Shown here one piece after another: positions 43,583 to 55,042 of a DNA stretch of 64,000 bases. How positions within the stretch are numbered: the stretch's first letter is position 1; every line of letters begins with the position of its first letter. Source of the stretch: Brassica napus. Its lineage: Eukaryota; Streptophyta; Magnoliopsida; Brassicales; Brassicaceae. The stretch covers positions 61,121,452-61,185,451 of the forward strand of contig NC_063447.1 of assembly GCF_020379485.1 (NCBI RefSeq), written 5' to 3'. A model generated the notes under the pieces. That model saw only the letters and a program-made list of their open reading frames with translations, did no database searches and was not told the origin of the DNA. The translations under genes were made by a program, and so were the position numbers.

Positions 43583-43680
43583 GGTTTGTATGACTTTCAT
43601 TTTAAAAAAATCAATGTGGCTCCATCCGGTGTATATGGTAGTAGTAATTAGTATCACACACTAATTTATAGGTATATTCT

Positions 43681-43722
43681 CTATTTCATATTCCTTTTTT
43701 TTTTGTCAACTATTTCATATTC
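43681..43722 (-). repeat. Poly(A)-type mini-insertion with 13 bp direct repeats
   Basis: CTATTTCATATTC occurs at 43681-43693 and 43710-43722. The 16 bp between them read TTGAC then A10 on the minus strand. Confidence 0.8.
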
Positions 43723-43773
43723 AATGACGTTCGACAGAAAATCACATAAAGGATATATCAACTGTTTTAATAT

Positions 43774-44358
43774 TAACTTTATTCTTTACTCTGGGCAGTT
43801 GAGAGTATGGGAGACCTTCGTCAGCACCAGGTTTCTTTTGAATCCTCGTCCATTGAGATGAGAGACATCTTGCTTAACCCGCAAAACTTCCATCATTTCC
43901 ACCACCTTGTATCTGCTATTACGTATAATTTACAGGCCATTGAGGGGTCGACGATACCAGTCGTATGTTGCCTCCAATGGCCCGGCGTGGAGTCGACGAT
44001 ACCAGACATCTTGCTTAACACGCAAATTTGGAATGTAACTCGGCTGCAGGCGCAATAGCTACATCAGTAACGACGGGTCGACGATACCAGTCGTATGTTG
44101 CCTCCAATGGCCCGGCGTGGCTCCACTCCCTTTTGTCAGCTGAAGCTATCTTATGAGCTCTTCCGTAATAATTGGCCCTATACCTAATGGTTCTCTTAGG
44201 GCTTTCCTCTCTTCTTTATATGCTTCGATGCCTACTGGCATCTTGGTTTTTTATTAAGGCCTGTTCGGGGTTGATTTTCACCCCTCCTTGTATGATGGTG
44301 CATTCGTTTGAGTCTTCCAAACCTTTTTACCTGAATGATTACTCAGCGTTAAAAAAAA
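43774..44358 (+). mobile_element. Retroposed, internally shuffled segment
   Basis: Flanked by aactgttttaatat (43760-43773) and aactgttttgatat (44359-44372), 13 of 14 identical, with a run of A at its 3' end. Inside, a 46 bp segment starting gggtcgacgataccag recurs at 43945-43990 and 44075-44120, and gacatcttgcttaac recurs near 43864 and 44004. The body has no long frame that I recognise; the 3' third resembles a LINE 3' region in style only. Confidence 0.7.
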
Positions 44359-44372
44359 AACTGTTTTGATAT

Positions 44373-45746
44373 ATTTTGTATTATGATGTTTGAAATTTTT
44401 AACAGATGTCAAAACTTTCAACGTGGATTATTGTAAACGTTTTGTCTTCAATTCTAACCAGAATCATAACTACCAACATCGTATTAAATCATTTAGAAGC
44501 GTCTAGAGAATTTCCTTTGTATATTTTTCTCTTCAGAGTTATATTTTAACAATAGAAAATGTTTATTATTTGTACGATTCAAACAAAAAAGCTGACGTTT
44601 TCCACTTTGGATTCGAACGTATTGTTTCACTACACGTCAGCCCTTCTGGACCACTCTGATCAATAAGCTGAGTAACTTATCAAACGTGCCAAAAAGAGAT
44701 ACGCAATCTTCTTTTTTTTTTTCAACTTCAGAAGTCAGAACTTTAAAAAGATTGTTAACTGCTGTAAAAAAACAACATCGTTGATATTGGTCGGTGTATA
44801 TATTAGAACTCTTTTTAGCTTTAATTATAAATAATCCACCTTAATTCAACATCTTCATTACATTGCATGCGTTGATTAATGTTTTTTCCAACATACCTAG
44901 TATAGTAGTATAAGTTTATATCTAGTCTAATGAAACAAGACGCTATCATCCAAAACCATCACATCCTCAAAACCCATAGCTCGCAAGTTGAACCGTGTTA
45001 ACCAAATTATTTATATATTTGTATAGAAAATGTATATATTATAGTTAATACTAAATAACGTATAATTAATATTTTTTATCAAACAACTCGTTAAAAATGA
45101 CCATAACATTTAACAATAATAACGTTTTTAAATATTCCAAACGATAACATATCATATACTAGTGTCAATAACTTATTATTCTCACTTTATAGTTTATATG
45201 TAAGTAGACTAATTATAATACCACTAATTGTATAATTATATATAACTATATTACTTTTTAATCAATAACATTACAGTGTCGTTAAATAGATTCACAATTC
45301 ATGGATAAATCAATCAGTAAATTTAGGAGCGAAATTTTATTTTAATTAATATCACTTCATCTTTTTGATGAATATTAGATTGTAACTGATAAATATTTTA
45401 AAAAAATTGATAAGTGACCATTATAAAACAAATTAAAAGCATAGGTAAAGCAACCCCAACCTACTTTTCTCGACTTCAGGAACTCGAAAGCCAAATTAAG
45501 CCTGTCTCTTTTTCTCTCTCTAGCAGCCTCTGTTTTTTTCTTCTCTTTCAAACTTTCTCTCTCTTTTCTCATCTCTGCGATTTTGATATTCTCTCCCGAT
45601 TGTCCCGCTTGAATTACGCATCCGATCTCTCCGATCATCACCGATCCACGTTTACACTGATCGTTTTGAGCAGGCAGAGTGAATTTAAAATTAAAAAAAA
45701 AAACAGAATCAGGAGGGAGAGAATTGTGAAGAAAGAGAGAAATCGC
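44373..45746. other. Upstream region and 5' UTR of PAO2
   Basis: AT-rich up to about 45440. A CT-rich segment (45508-45610) then probably begins the transcribed leader that carries the PAO2 uORF. No other gene recognised. Confidence 0.45.
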
Positions 45747-45908
45747 ATGAATTTGTTTGGAAGCCTGATCTTTTCATCATCGATATCGAGCCACTTTACG
45801 ACTTGTCTTCTTATCTTCATCCTTCATTTTTCTCCTCAGCTTCCTTCTAATAGTAATAATAATAATAATAATAATAGTAATCTTAATTCTAATCGTTTGA
45901 TCAATTGA
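45747..45908 (+). CDS. Upstream ORF of PAO2 (conserved peptide uORF)
   Basis: A 53-codon frame starts with ATG at 45747 and ends with TGA at 45906-45908, 9 bp before the PAO2 start codon. It opens MNLFGSLIFSSSISSHFTTC, continues with LLIFILHFSPQLPSNS, and ends in an Asn-rich tail encoded largely by AAT repeats (45853-45877) and then NRLIN. Arabidopsis PAO2-PAO4 are known to have regulatory uORFs in their leaders that dampen translation and respond to polyamines. A peptide so close to the main ATG would leave little room for reinitiation. No coding test could be run, so conservation is inferred from family knowledge. Confidence 0.75.
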   Translation: MNLFGSLIFSSSISSHFTTCLLIFILHFSPQLPSNSNNNNNNNSNLNSNRLIN

Positions 45909-45917
45909 AAAAAAATC

Positions 45918-48591
45918 ATGGAGTCGAGGAAAAACTCTGATCGTCAAATCCGTAGAGGTATTTTATTCTTTTCACCTTTTTCGATCATTCTGTCTTTTTT
46001 TAATTTATTAAATATTTTTATGTGTGTCTGAATATACGACGAATCTAGATGACTTCTGTAATAAAAGTTTGGCTTCTGTAATAAAAGTATGTGTTCTGTA
46101 ATAAAAAAAAAGTTTTTTAAATTTTCTCGGTTATTAGTTTTGCCCTCGTGCTAATTTCTCTGTCGGTGATTTGATTACTTTGTGGGCTCGTTGTTTGATT
46201 TTATTGTGTGGGCATCTTTTGACGATGTGTAGGTGTTACCGTAGCTAGAATTGTCACACGTTTTTTTTTTGTTATAAATCGTTAATTTATTGGACCTGAA
46301 TGATCGTTGATTCTTCCTTGTTTCATATATATTATCACAGCTAATTGCTTTTCAGCTGGTGGGAGGATGAAGACAAGGTCACCGTCTGTGATAGTGATTG
46401 GAGGTGGTTTTGGTGGAATCTCTGCTGCTCGTACTCTTCAAGATGCTTCCTTTCAGGTCTGTATATCCCCTTGCAACTTGGATTCATTTAGGATGATGAT
46501 CATCACTTTCTCACGTTTGTGTTTTTTTTTAGGTTGTGGTACTGGAGTCCCGTGATAGGATTGGTGGAAGAGTTCACACTGATTACTCATTCGGTTTTCC
46601 TGTTGATCTTGGTGCATCATGGTAATCTCACAGCTCTTTTTGATCTTTTTGTTGGTTCATATATTAGTTTTTTTGGTTACCATTGCTAACGCTACAGTAT
46701 CTTGTTGCAGGCTGCACGGAGTGTGCAAAGAGAATCCTCTGGCACCAGTAATTGGGAGGCTGGGACTGCCCTTGTATCGTACTAGTGGTGACAATTCGGT
46801 CTTGTACGATCATGATCTTGAAAGGTATGTATAACAATTTGGATATGCCTAATCTTTGTCTCTATTTTTTTTTTAATTCGGCATAATACTTTGTTTAATG
46901 CAGCTATGCTCTGTTTGATATGGATGGCAATCAAGTTCCTCAAGAGTTGGTAACGGAGGTTGGCGTTACATTTGAGCAGATTTTGGAAGAGGTTCATGTC
47001 CCCCTCACATTCATTTTCTTATTTCTTTTATTACATCATATTATGATTCTTGGGTTAGTCTTTGTTTTATGCTCGTCCTAACTAGATTCTTATTTTGAAA
47101 ATGCAGATCAATAAGGTCAGAGACGAGCAGGAGGCAGACATGTCAATATCTCAGGCCTTCTCAATTGTGTTTTCAAGGAAACCTGAGCTGAGGTTAGAGG
47201 GGCTTGCACACAATGTACTTCAATGGTACTTATGCCGCATGGAAGGATGGTTTGCTGCCGATGCTGACACCATCTCCGCAAAGTGTTGGGACCAGGTTTA
47301 GTTACTCTCTTCCTCTTGTTAAAACATTGTTTCTTGATTGTCTGTTTAACATCCCTAAACATGTGCAGGAGGAGTTGCTTCCTGGTGGACATGGTCTTAT
47401 GGTTAGAGGGTATCGCCCTGTCATCAATACTTTGTCCAAAGGGATTGATATTCGACTAGGCCATAGGTAATAAGCTTTGCGCTTTTCAAGTGTTTTTAGC
47501 TTGTTTTACTTTAAAATAATCATAAAAAGTTTGTATCACAAAAATAGTTTCCAAATAAAAAAATGAAAGAGTAAAAAAGACACATATAGGGTAAATTGAT
47601 CTAAAATTAGGATTTAGTTTTTGGGATGTTATGGTTTAGAGTCTAGAATTTATGATATAAAATATAAAATATAAAATTATTATAAATGTCAATAATAGTA
47701 TCTTAATCTTTTGTTTTTTAATAAAACTTATTTTGGTTATTTTTCTTTGTGGGACATTTTGATCATAAAATATTTTCTGATGTCGTTTTAGGAGATTTGC
47801 CCTTTTTTTAAGGCTGTTGTAGTCATAACCTCTGGTTCTTTTGCTTCCTCAGAGTTACTAAGATCGTAAGACGGTACAATGGAGTGAAGGTAACAACAGA
47901 AAACGGACAAACATTCGTCGCAGACGCTGCAGTAATCGCTGTTCCTCTCGGTGTCTTAAAATCCGGGACCATAACATTCGAACCAAAGCTACCAGAGTGG
48001 AAACAAGAAGCCATCAACGATCTCGGAGTAGGAATCGAAAACAAGATCGTACTCCACTTCGAAAAAGTCTTCTGGCCGAAAGTAGAGTTTCTAGGAGTGG
48101 TCGCAGAAACCTCCTACGGCTGCAGCTATTTTCTAAACCTCCACAAGGCCACAGGACACCCGGTTCTGGTCTACATGCCGGCCGGTCAGCTCGCCAAAGA
48201 CATCGAGAAGATGTCTGATGAAGCAGCTGCGAATTTCGCCGTCTTGCAGCTCCAGAGGATTCTTCCTGATGCTCTGCCTCCCGTGCAGTATCTAGTATCG
48301 AGGTGGGGGTCTGATGTGAACTCGTTGGGATCTTATAGCTATGATATCGTGGGGAAGCCTCATGATTTGTATGAGAGGCTTAGGGTTCCGGTGGATAATT
48401 TATTCTTTGCTGGTGAAGCGACGAGCTCGAGTTTCCCGGGGTCGGTTCATGGGGCGTATTCAACTGGTTTGATGGCTGGTGAGGATTGTAGGATGCGTGT
48501 GTTGGAGAGGTATGGTGAGTTGGATCTGTTTCAGCCTGTGATGGGTGAAGAAGGACCTGCTTCTGTTCCTCTTCTTATATCTCGTCTCTGA
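45918..48591 (+). CDS. PAO2: PAO2, peroxisomal polyamine oxidase
   Basis: Eight exons (45918-45957, 46341-46456, 46533-46621, 46711-46824, 46904-46991, 47107-47295, 47369-47466, 47853-48591) join in frame to 490 residues, the length of Arabidopsis PAO2 (At2g43020). The FAD-binding Rossmann motif [17 protein letters not shown] is followed by [12 protein letters not shown] and VDLGASWLHGV. The C-terminal FAD contact is [20 protein letters not shown]. The protein ends SRL, a type-1 peroxisome targeting signal. It is known to oxidise spermine to spermidine and spermidine to putrescine (back-conversion), releasing H2O2. A uORF lies just upstream. Intron 7 holds a dispersed repeat. All splice sites are GT-AG. 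Confidence 0.95.
47500..47810 (-). repeat. Dispersed repeat in PAO2 intron 7
   Basis: The right end (ggagatttgccctttttt, about 47790-47808) is the reverse complement of the left end of the block at 15278 (aaagggcaaatctcc type). Inside, GTATCACAAAAATAG and AAAATGAAAGAG resemble its AAAATAGCAC parts. This copy lacks the telomere-like array. It may be spliced out without effect. Confidence 0.55.
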
Positions 48592-48955
48592 ACTCATTCA
48601 TCTTTTATCAAACCAGTCTATGCAATCTGTTGTGCTATAAAGTTCCTGTAAGTGATTTGGCTTGTCTTGTTGGGAAAACAATAACTATTATAGTGTTGGA
48701 TCATTAAAACTTTTGAATGTGAACATTATGCCTTGTGATATATTTATATCCCTATTTATATATGACTATCACCTTTGAGGATTTAAGTATTAACTTTTCT
48801 TACTTCCGCTATGAGTTATATAGCCTCTAACTCATTTCTCTCTTTTTCTGTGGAATTTAGTACACTAGTTTCTTACACTATGTTATAAATTTTCATGTAA
48901 ATAAATTTTCTTTTAATTTGTATAATTGTTAACAAATCAATTTTTTTCTAAGATT

Positions 48956-49247
48956 TTTTTTTTGAATGTTAAATTTTATTCAAACCAAAAAAACCACTTT
49001 GTTTACATTTACAAATGCTTCATATGAAGGAATGAAAATTGGAACATTTATGATCTACTCTTTCTATGAACCTGATACTGGTCTTGTGGAAAACCAGTAT
49101 CTAAGACCCCTCTCCAAGCGAGCATCCCATGCTCTTTGTAGAGAAAGAAATCTATTTCTTGTATTCCTATCTATGGTTCTGATCAGAATTGCTGAAGTTG
49201 AAGGCTTCTCTCCATGCCTCCGCCCATTTCTTTCCATCCATATACCA
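48956..49247 (-). mobile_element. 5'-truncated LINE 3' tail
   Basis: TTTTTCTAAGATT flanks the block exactly (48943-48955 and 49248-49260), a 13 bp target duplication. On the minus strand the body ends TTTGAATAAAATTTAACATTC then A8, the same ending as the LINE at 28600-31842 (TTTGAATAAATTCAACATTC then A8). Only about 290 bp of the 3' end were copied. It lies about 350 bp past the PAO2 stop. Confidence 0.85.
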
Positions 49248-49260
49248 TTTTTCTAAGATT

Positions 49261-50132
49261 GAAGATTAGTAAACATTTAATCAGATAGTTTTCACTATTT
49301 TCACAAAAGAAATACACAATGCAATCAAAGAAAAAACAATGGCATGTAAGTTATAACTCATAGTAAGACAAAAAAACCAGATTTTATATAAACATTTTCT
49401 ATTAATTATATGATTGTCAGTCATTTTTACTAAAATTTGAAACTTCTATTTCATAATATATTAATATTAAGAGATATTTAATCAAAGCACTGAACTGAAA
49501 ATGTTTTACTACCTTGACCTAAACACAATGCTATCAAAGCAAAACTATAGCCTGTAACTCAGAATAACTTCTTTCAAAAAAGAAAAAACTCAGAATAACC
49601 ACTTATGAGGAAGAAAATGTAGAACATAACTTTTTAGGGTCCAATGTTACAAATGTGAAATAGAAGCGCTGTGAATTGCAATAATGAGTATGTTGAGGGG
49701 TACATTGATAAATTTCATAAATTACGAAATGGAGAAAAGAAGATAAGAATAGTTTAGTTCATCCTCTCCAGTTTCTTCTCAGTATTTCAGTACGGTATAT
49801 TTGTCATTTCGTACGAAGCAGACCTTTTGATAAACTAGTCCAGATTCCATTACCGTTTCTTGACTTTCTTCTAAGAGCTTTCTGAATCCTCGAGTATGTA
49901 AAGCAACCACAAGTGAGCGATCACAAAGCCAAAACATACAAACGTACGAGAAAGAGGCTAAAGGAGAAGATGGTACACGATCATTATGCAGATTGTTACG
50001 TACCAAAAACATTAAAGAGGATCCACAAATCAGATAACACAGATCATACTAAGCCAGAATAGGTCGAGATCTGCCATATTTGCCACAAAAGCTCTTTATC
50101 AAGATCCCATGATCATCCAGCATCCCTTATAA
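49261..50132. other. Intergenic
   Basis: No gene recognised. A mini-insertion lies at 49556-49599. A frame at 49779-50012 on the minus strand has no motif I know; it might be a decayed 3' part of the neighbouring pseudogene. Confidence 0.4.
49556..49599 (+). repeat. Poly(A)-type mini-insertion with 13 bp direct repeats
   Basis: AACTCAGAATAAC occurs at 49556-49568 and 49587-49599. The 18 bp between them read TTCTTTC then A6-G-A4 on the plus strand, with the A-rich end next to the right-hand repeat. Confidence 0.7.
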
Positions 50133-50907
50133 TTATTCCATAAGCTTCACATCCTCCACATGATTCAGATATGTGTGAACATAATATCTCCCTCCACTTC
50201 CAACCGCTCCCATTCCTTGTATTACAACTCTTGTTACAGTTTCTTTTTCGAAATTGCAGTAGAAAACATGGAAATGGTCAGATGAATATCTGGGCGACAT
50301 AACAAATTCATTCGGACCAGTCCCTCCAACAATCTCTAAATAGTCATGTGGACCAACTACATCTTTCCACATAGGGGGCAATATGTAAACAAGTTTGGAC
50401 CATTCATGTCTTTAGGTGTTTTGTAGAACCCACAACTCCATATCTTCACTTCCGGCATAAAAACCGCCACTTACTGATATAGCCAGTTTACCGTTGCAGT
50501 CTGGCAGCTCCGGATAGAGTATCCTTTCCGGGAACTTAACAAAGCTGTACTTCTCAGATCTAACATCAAAGCATATATATCATCATAAGATCACCACTCC
50601 CATCTGTAGCAGTCTCAGTGTAATAGAAAACACCACTGATGCATATATTATGTCTACGTCGAGAAGAAGTACCTGTGGTACGCCACATTCAGTCATTTTC
50701 CATGTCGGTTTCTCAGTTCCTCCTAATGTCAGTACTTGATGCTCCAGGTCTGTTGTTGCGATGACGGATCATTAACGTCATGGTCCCTGGATAGCAACTG
50801 AAGCTATAGAAAAGAGTCTGCGACGAAACCAGGAAGGAGCCGAAGCAGTGACACACCCGTTCAATACCCTGATCACGATTCACAATCTGATAAGCGATTG
50901 GGTCCAT
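50133..50907 (-). pseudogene. F-box-associated (FBA type 3) domain pseudogene
   Basis: Minus-strand frames spell an F-box-associated domain. DPIAYQIVNRDQGIERVCHC and SFLVSSQTLFYSFSCYPGT lie at 50907-50713. YYTETATDGSGDLM follows near 50610. Then come YSFVKFPERILYPELPDCNG and GGFYAGSEDMELWVLQN near 50540-50420, and LVGPHDYLEIVGGTGPNEFV-like sequence to YLNHVEDVKLM near 50140. A frameshift lies near 50575 and an in-frame TAA follows the WVLQNT segment. No F-box motif is present upstream. This crucifer family is large and turns over rapidly, so one dead, 5'-truncated copy is unremarkable. Intact members act as substrate adaptors of SCF ubiquitin ligases. Confidence 0.8.
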
Positions 50908-51750
50908 ATCTTGGGCTTCGAATAAATAGTTAATGGGCTGTGTGGCTCTGTGTCCTAGTCTAACTATCTATTTCTGCTGACGTAAGGCCCAAACTTGAAG
51001 TTCAGATGCCCCATGTGGATGAGCAGGAGTCTTCTCAGAGCCGTGCCACCATTCATAACTAACATAAGCGCTTGAAAATAAAATGTCTTAATTTGTATAA
51101 AAATAAATACTATTCACAGATGAAAAACACCAAAAAGATATAACATTCATTCTAAACATAACTTATCATATTCTTATTATGCAAATTGATGACTAAACTT
51201 TCATTTTTAATATCCAGAAACTGCTTTAATGGAAAGATAACCAATTTCACTTCATCATATTTTTATCTTATTTTCTATTATTGTCAGTTTTTCTATTTAA
51301 AAATATTATCTGGCTATTCTACTAATAAAACTACGAAAATGTCATTAGAAATCCATAAGATCATAAGAATCAATCTTTTCTTAATTTCTTTACCCAGCCC
51401 ATATTTAACTTATCCAAATTACTATAACATAAATCCATACACTATACGTAGATATCTTTTTTAGTATACTTAATTAAAAATATTTTAATCAAAAACAACA
51501 ACTATTGCAAAAGATGCCCTGTTAAGTATATAAAAAAACTCTGCCCTAGGCGAACGCTTCATTTTTCATAAGCTCTGAGTCTTCTCCATCTCACGCATAA
51601 TTACAACATCATTATTGGAGTTATATATTATAATTTTCATATATATTTAATTATGAGCCTATGAAAAACTTGAAAATTTTGTTAAAGTCTCTCGCTTATA
51701 TTTAATTGTGGAAGATTTTAGTTTATAATTTTGACGTAGATATGGATTTA
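50908..51750. other. Intergenic
   Basis: AT-rich beyond 51060; no gene recognised. The frame at 51186-51464 is low-complexity and is not called. Confidence 0.4.
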
Positions 51751-52658
51751 TCTTATATATTAAAACAGATGTCACAACTTTAATTCATGTGTGATTTTTT
51801 AAAAAATAGACCCTCATTAGAAATCATTTATCATTCATTTATTACTAATAATATTGATTAATAATATGCCATTCTTAATATAACATCAACTCCTAAAAAT
51901 TCGGATTGGTTAAAAAATTCACTTTGATTCATGTGTGATATTATAATTTGGATCATCATTCAATTTTTTTATTAAATGTATTTCCTTAATGCTAATATAT
52001 AATCTTTTAACTACTTAAATCATAATATAATTTGATATCTTTTAATTTAAAATATAAATAAATATATTTAATTTTTTAACAAATGTGTTGAAAAACATTA
52101 TAACAATATCTTAATTATCGAAAATTGTATATAAATATTTTCACTAATTTTGTAATTAGTAATGAAATTAATGTTATTATACAATAATATATATGTACTC
52201 AGTTATCTTTTATAAAATGAAAATATTATATCAAATTTTACTATTTTATAATTATATCTATCATTTTAAAATAAAACATTGTATTTAACTAAATATGATA
52301 AAATTATTTTAAACTGATAAATTAATATATTTTATTTTCACAAACATTAAAAATTTATGCTAGAAATATAATATCTTGGTAGAATGAGTTAACATTAGTA
52401 AATTAGATAATTCATGTATAAAATTAATTTATCTTAAATATATATATATATATATTTATTTATTATCTTAAGTGAATAAACATAAAAAAATATTGATAAA
52501 AAAAATCTAGCGCTTTGAATTACGGATCAAGATCATAATAATTGAATAAAATATATATAATAAAAAAAATATCAAATATATGTGATGATTTAAAATAATC
52601 AATTAACTTACAGCATGAAAACTATCAAATTGTTATATTTAAAATAATTATATACAAA

Positions 52659-54936
52659 TCCCCTATATATTAATTGAGGAACATTTGAAAAGATGTAACC
52701 TCAATTTTGTATTAATTAAAATAGGCCCCAATGCATAGGTGGCACTCAATTAGGTAGTCAATTACATTCAATTGAAAAATAAGTAGGTCCACATTCGATT
52801 TTTATATGTTGTTAGATACATAAGTTGGTCAAACTATATGATATAATGATATGATATGTTATTTTATTTCCTTAAATCAAACCTACGGAATTACCATAAA
52901 TGACTAATATATATATGACAATTAATGATTTTAATAATAAAGATTTGATAACAATTTATATCTCCTCCATCATTTTTTGTTTAATTTTATATTATTAAAA
53001 TAAATTAAACAATCAAATTAGCTATAAAAGTAAAATTTAGATTTTTTCGTATATGTTATATTTTGAATTTTTAAAAACGACAATAAATGACTAAAACTAT
53101 TAAAATTATTATGTTAAAAATTAATGATCAATGGTTTAACATTTTTATTATAAGAAGATACACATGATTTTAAAACCATATGAGTAAAAAATATCATTTA
53201 ATAATAAAATAAATATATATATATAGATTAAACACTATATACCATAGGATTACATAAATATTTTAATATTAAAAGTTTCAATGAATTTTCAAGAACATTT
53301 ATAAATTATAAACTTATTAAATATTTCAGATTGAAAATTTTTTTATCGATGATTTAAATATTTTGTTATAAAATGATATGAATGATCATAGAACCGTATG
53401 ATTATAAATTCTTATTTAATAAATAACTATATAAAATATACTATTCTTAGAAAAATAGGTTGGTCCATCTTAACTTATATTACATTTTTTATTAAACTAA
53501 CTATCGAATTGATAAATAACGTACCAAAAAATGTTTTGCACTTTCCTTAAATAAAAGGTACGAAATTACCTAATATGATTAACATATATGTGAAAATTAA
53601 TTATTATGAATAATAAATATTTGATAACAATTTTTGTATCTTAGTTCTTTTTAAAAATTTTATATTATTAAAAGATATTAAAAATCACATTAAATATATA
53701 ATAAAAAACATTTATATTTTTTTATATGTTATATTTTGAATTTTTCAAAACGTCTATAAATTATTAGAAATTTGAAGATCACCACTCTTAAAATTTTGTG
53801 ATCAATAGATTATTTTTTTTATCATAATAAGTTACAAATGATCATAAAATTGTATTAATATGAACTTTTATTTAATATTATAAGAAGATACACATGATTT
53901 TAAAACCATATGAGTAAAAAATATCATTTAATAATAAAACATATATATATATATATATATTAACCTATATACCATAAGATTACATAAATATTTTAATATT
54001 AAAACTTTCAATGAATTTTCAAAAACATTTATAAATTATAAACTTATTAAAGATTTCACATTGAAAATTTTGTTATCGATGATTTAAATATTCAGTTATA
54101 AAACGATATGAATGATCATAGAAGTGTATGATTATAAATTCTCATTTAATAAATGACTATATAAAATATACTATTCTTAAAAAAAAAAGGTTGGTCCATC
54201 TTAACTTACATTATATTTTTTATTAAACTAACTATCGAATATTCAAATTGATAAATAATCTACCAAATATTGTTTTTGCACTTTCCTTAATTAGAAGCTA
54301 CGAAATTACCTAATATGATTAACGTATATATGAAAATTAATTATTATGAATAATAAATATTTGATAACAATTTTGGTATCTTAGTTCTTTTTTTAATTTT
54401 ATATTATTAAAAGATATTAAAAAAATCACATTAAATATATAATAAAAACATTTATATTTTTTCTTATATGTTATATTTTGAATTTTTCAAAACATCTATA
54501 TATTATTAAAAATTTGAAGATTCTCACTCTGAAAATTTTGTGATCAATAGATTATTTTTTTTGTTATAGTAAGTTACAAATGATCATAAAATATAACGCA
54601 TATGAATTTTTATTTAATAAATATTCAAACTAAATAATATATATATATATATATATATACTAATGATTTAAAGCAACAAGATTGGCTGATCAATTTAGTT
54701 GTCCAGTTGAAATCTTTCAAAAGTATGTGAAAGACTAAAGTCAAAGTAAATATGGATTTAGAATAGTAGTTATATTTTACTAACCAAAATACGGAAAAAA
54801 ACCGAACCGAATCGAAACCAACCCGATATCTGGATTGAACACCCCTAATCCAAATGAAACCAAACTATTGTTTCATTCTCCAAAATATAATAAAAATAAT
54901 AACTTAATTCCGCGCAAGGCGCGGATCTTATCCTAG
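52659..54936 (+). mobile_element. Nested Helitron with internal 730 bp tandem repeat
   Basis: The 5' end TCCCCTATATATTAATTGAG follows an A. The 3' end carries a perfect 6 bp stem with 3 bp loop, CCGCGC-AAG-GCGCGG (54910-54924), then ATCTTATC and CTAG (54933-54936) followed by T. These are textbook Helitron ends. The interior is very AT-rich and consists largely of a 730 bp unit in two full copies and a diverged part copy. A piece near 54785-54850 resembles the right end of the Mutator-like family. Non-autonomous. Confidence 0.88.
53150..54615 (+). repeat. 730 bp tandem duplication inside the Helitron
   Basis: The segment starting taagaagatacacatgattt at 53151 begins again at 53881, exactly 730 bp later, and the two copies stay alignable to about 54615 with scattered substitutions and small indels. 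A more diverged third copy of the unit's right half precedes them (about 52870-53150). Confidence 0.9.
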
Positions 54937-55042
54937 TATTTAAATATATAAGTAACTTAAAAAATACAGTATATTCTAATTATGTAAATATATATATAAA
55001 CATGAAATTAATACCCGTACGGTTGTGCATGTGCAAATCTAG

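Larger units (their letters stand above)
51751..55042 (+). mobile_element. Outer Helitron, interrupted by a second Helitron
   Basis: The 5' end TCTTATATATTAAAACAG follows an A (51750), and the 3' end has TGCATGTGCA, AAAT and CTAG followed by T (55039-55043). These are Helitron termini inserted between A and T. The element is about 1.0 kb without the 2.3 kb Helitron nested in it at 52659-54936. No helicase gene is present. Confidence 0.7.
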
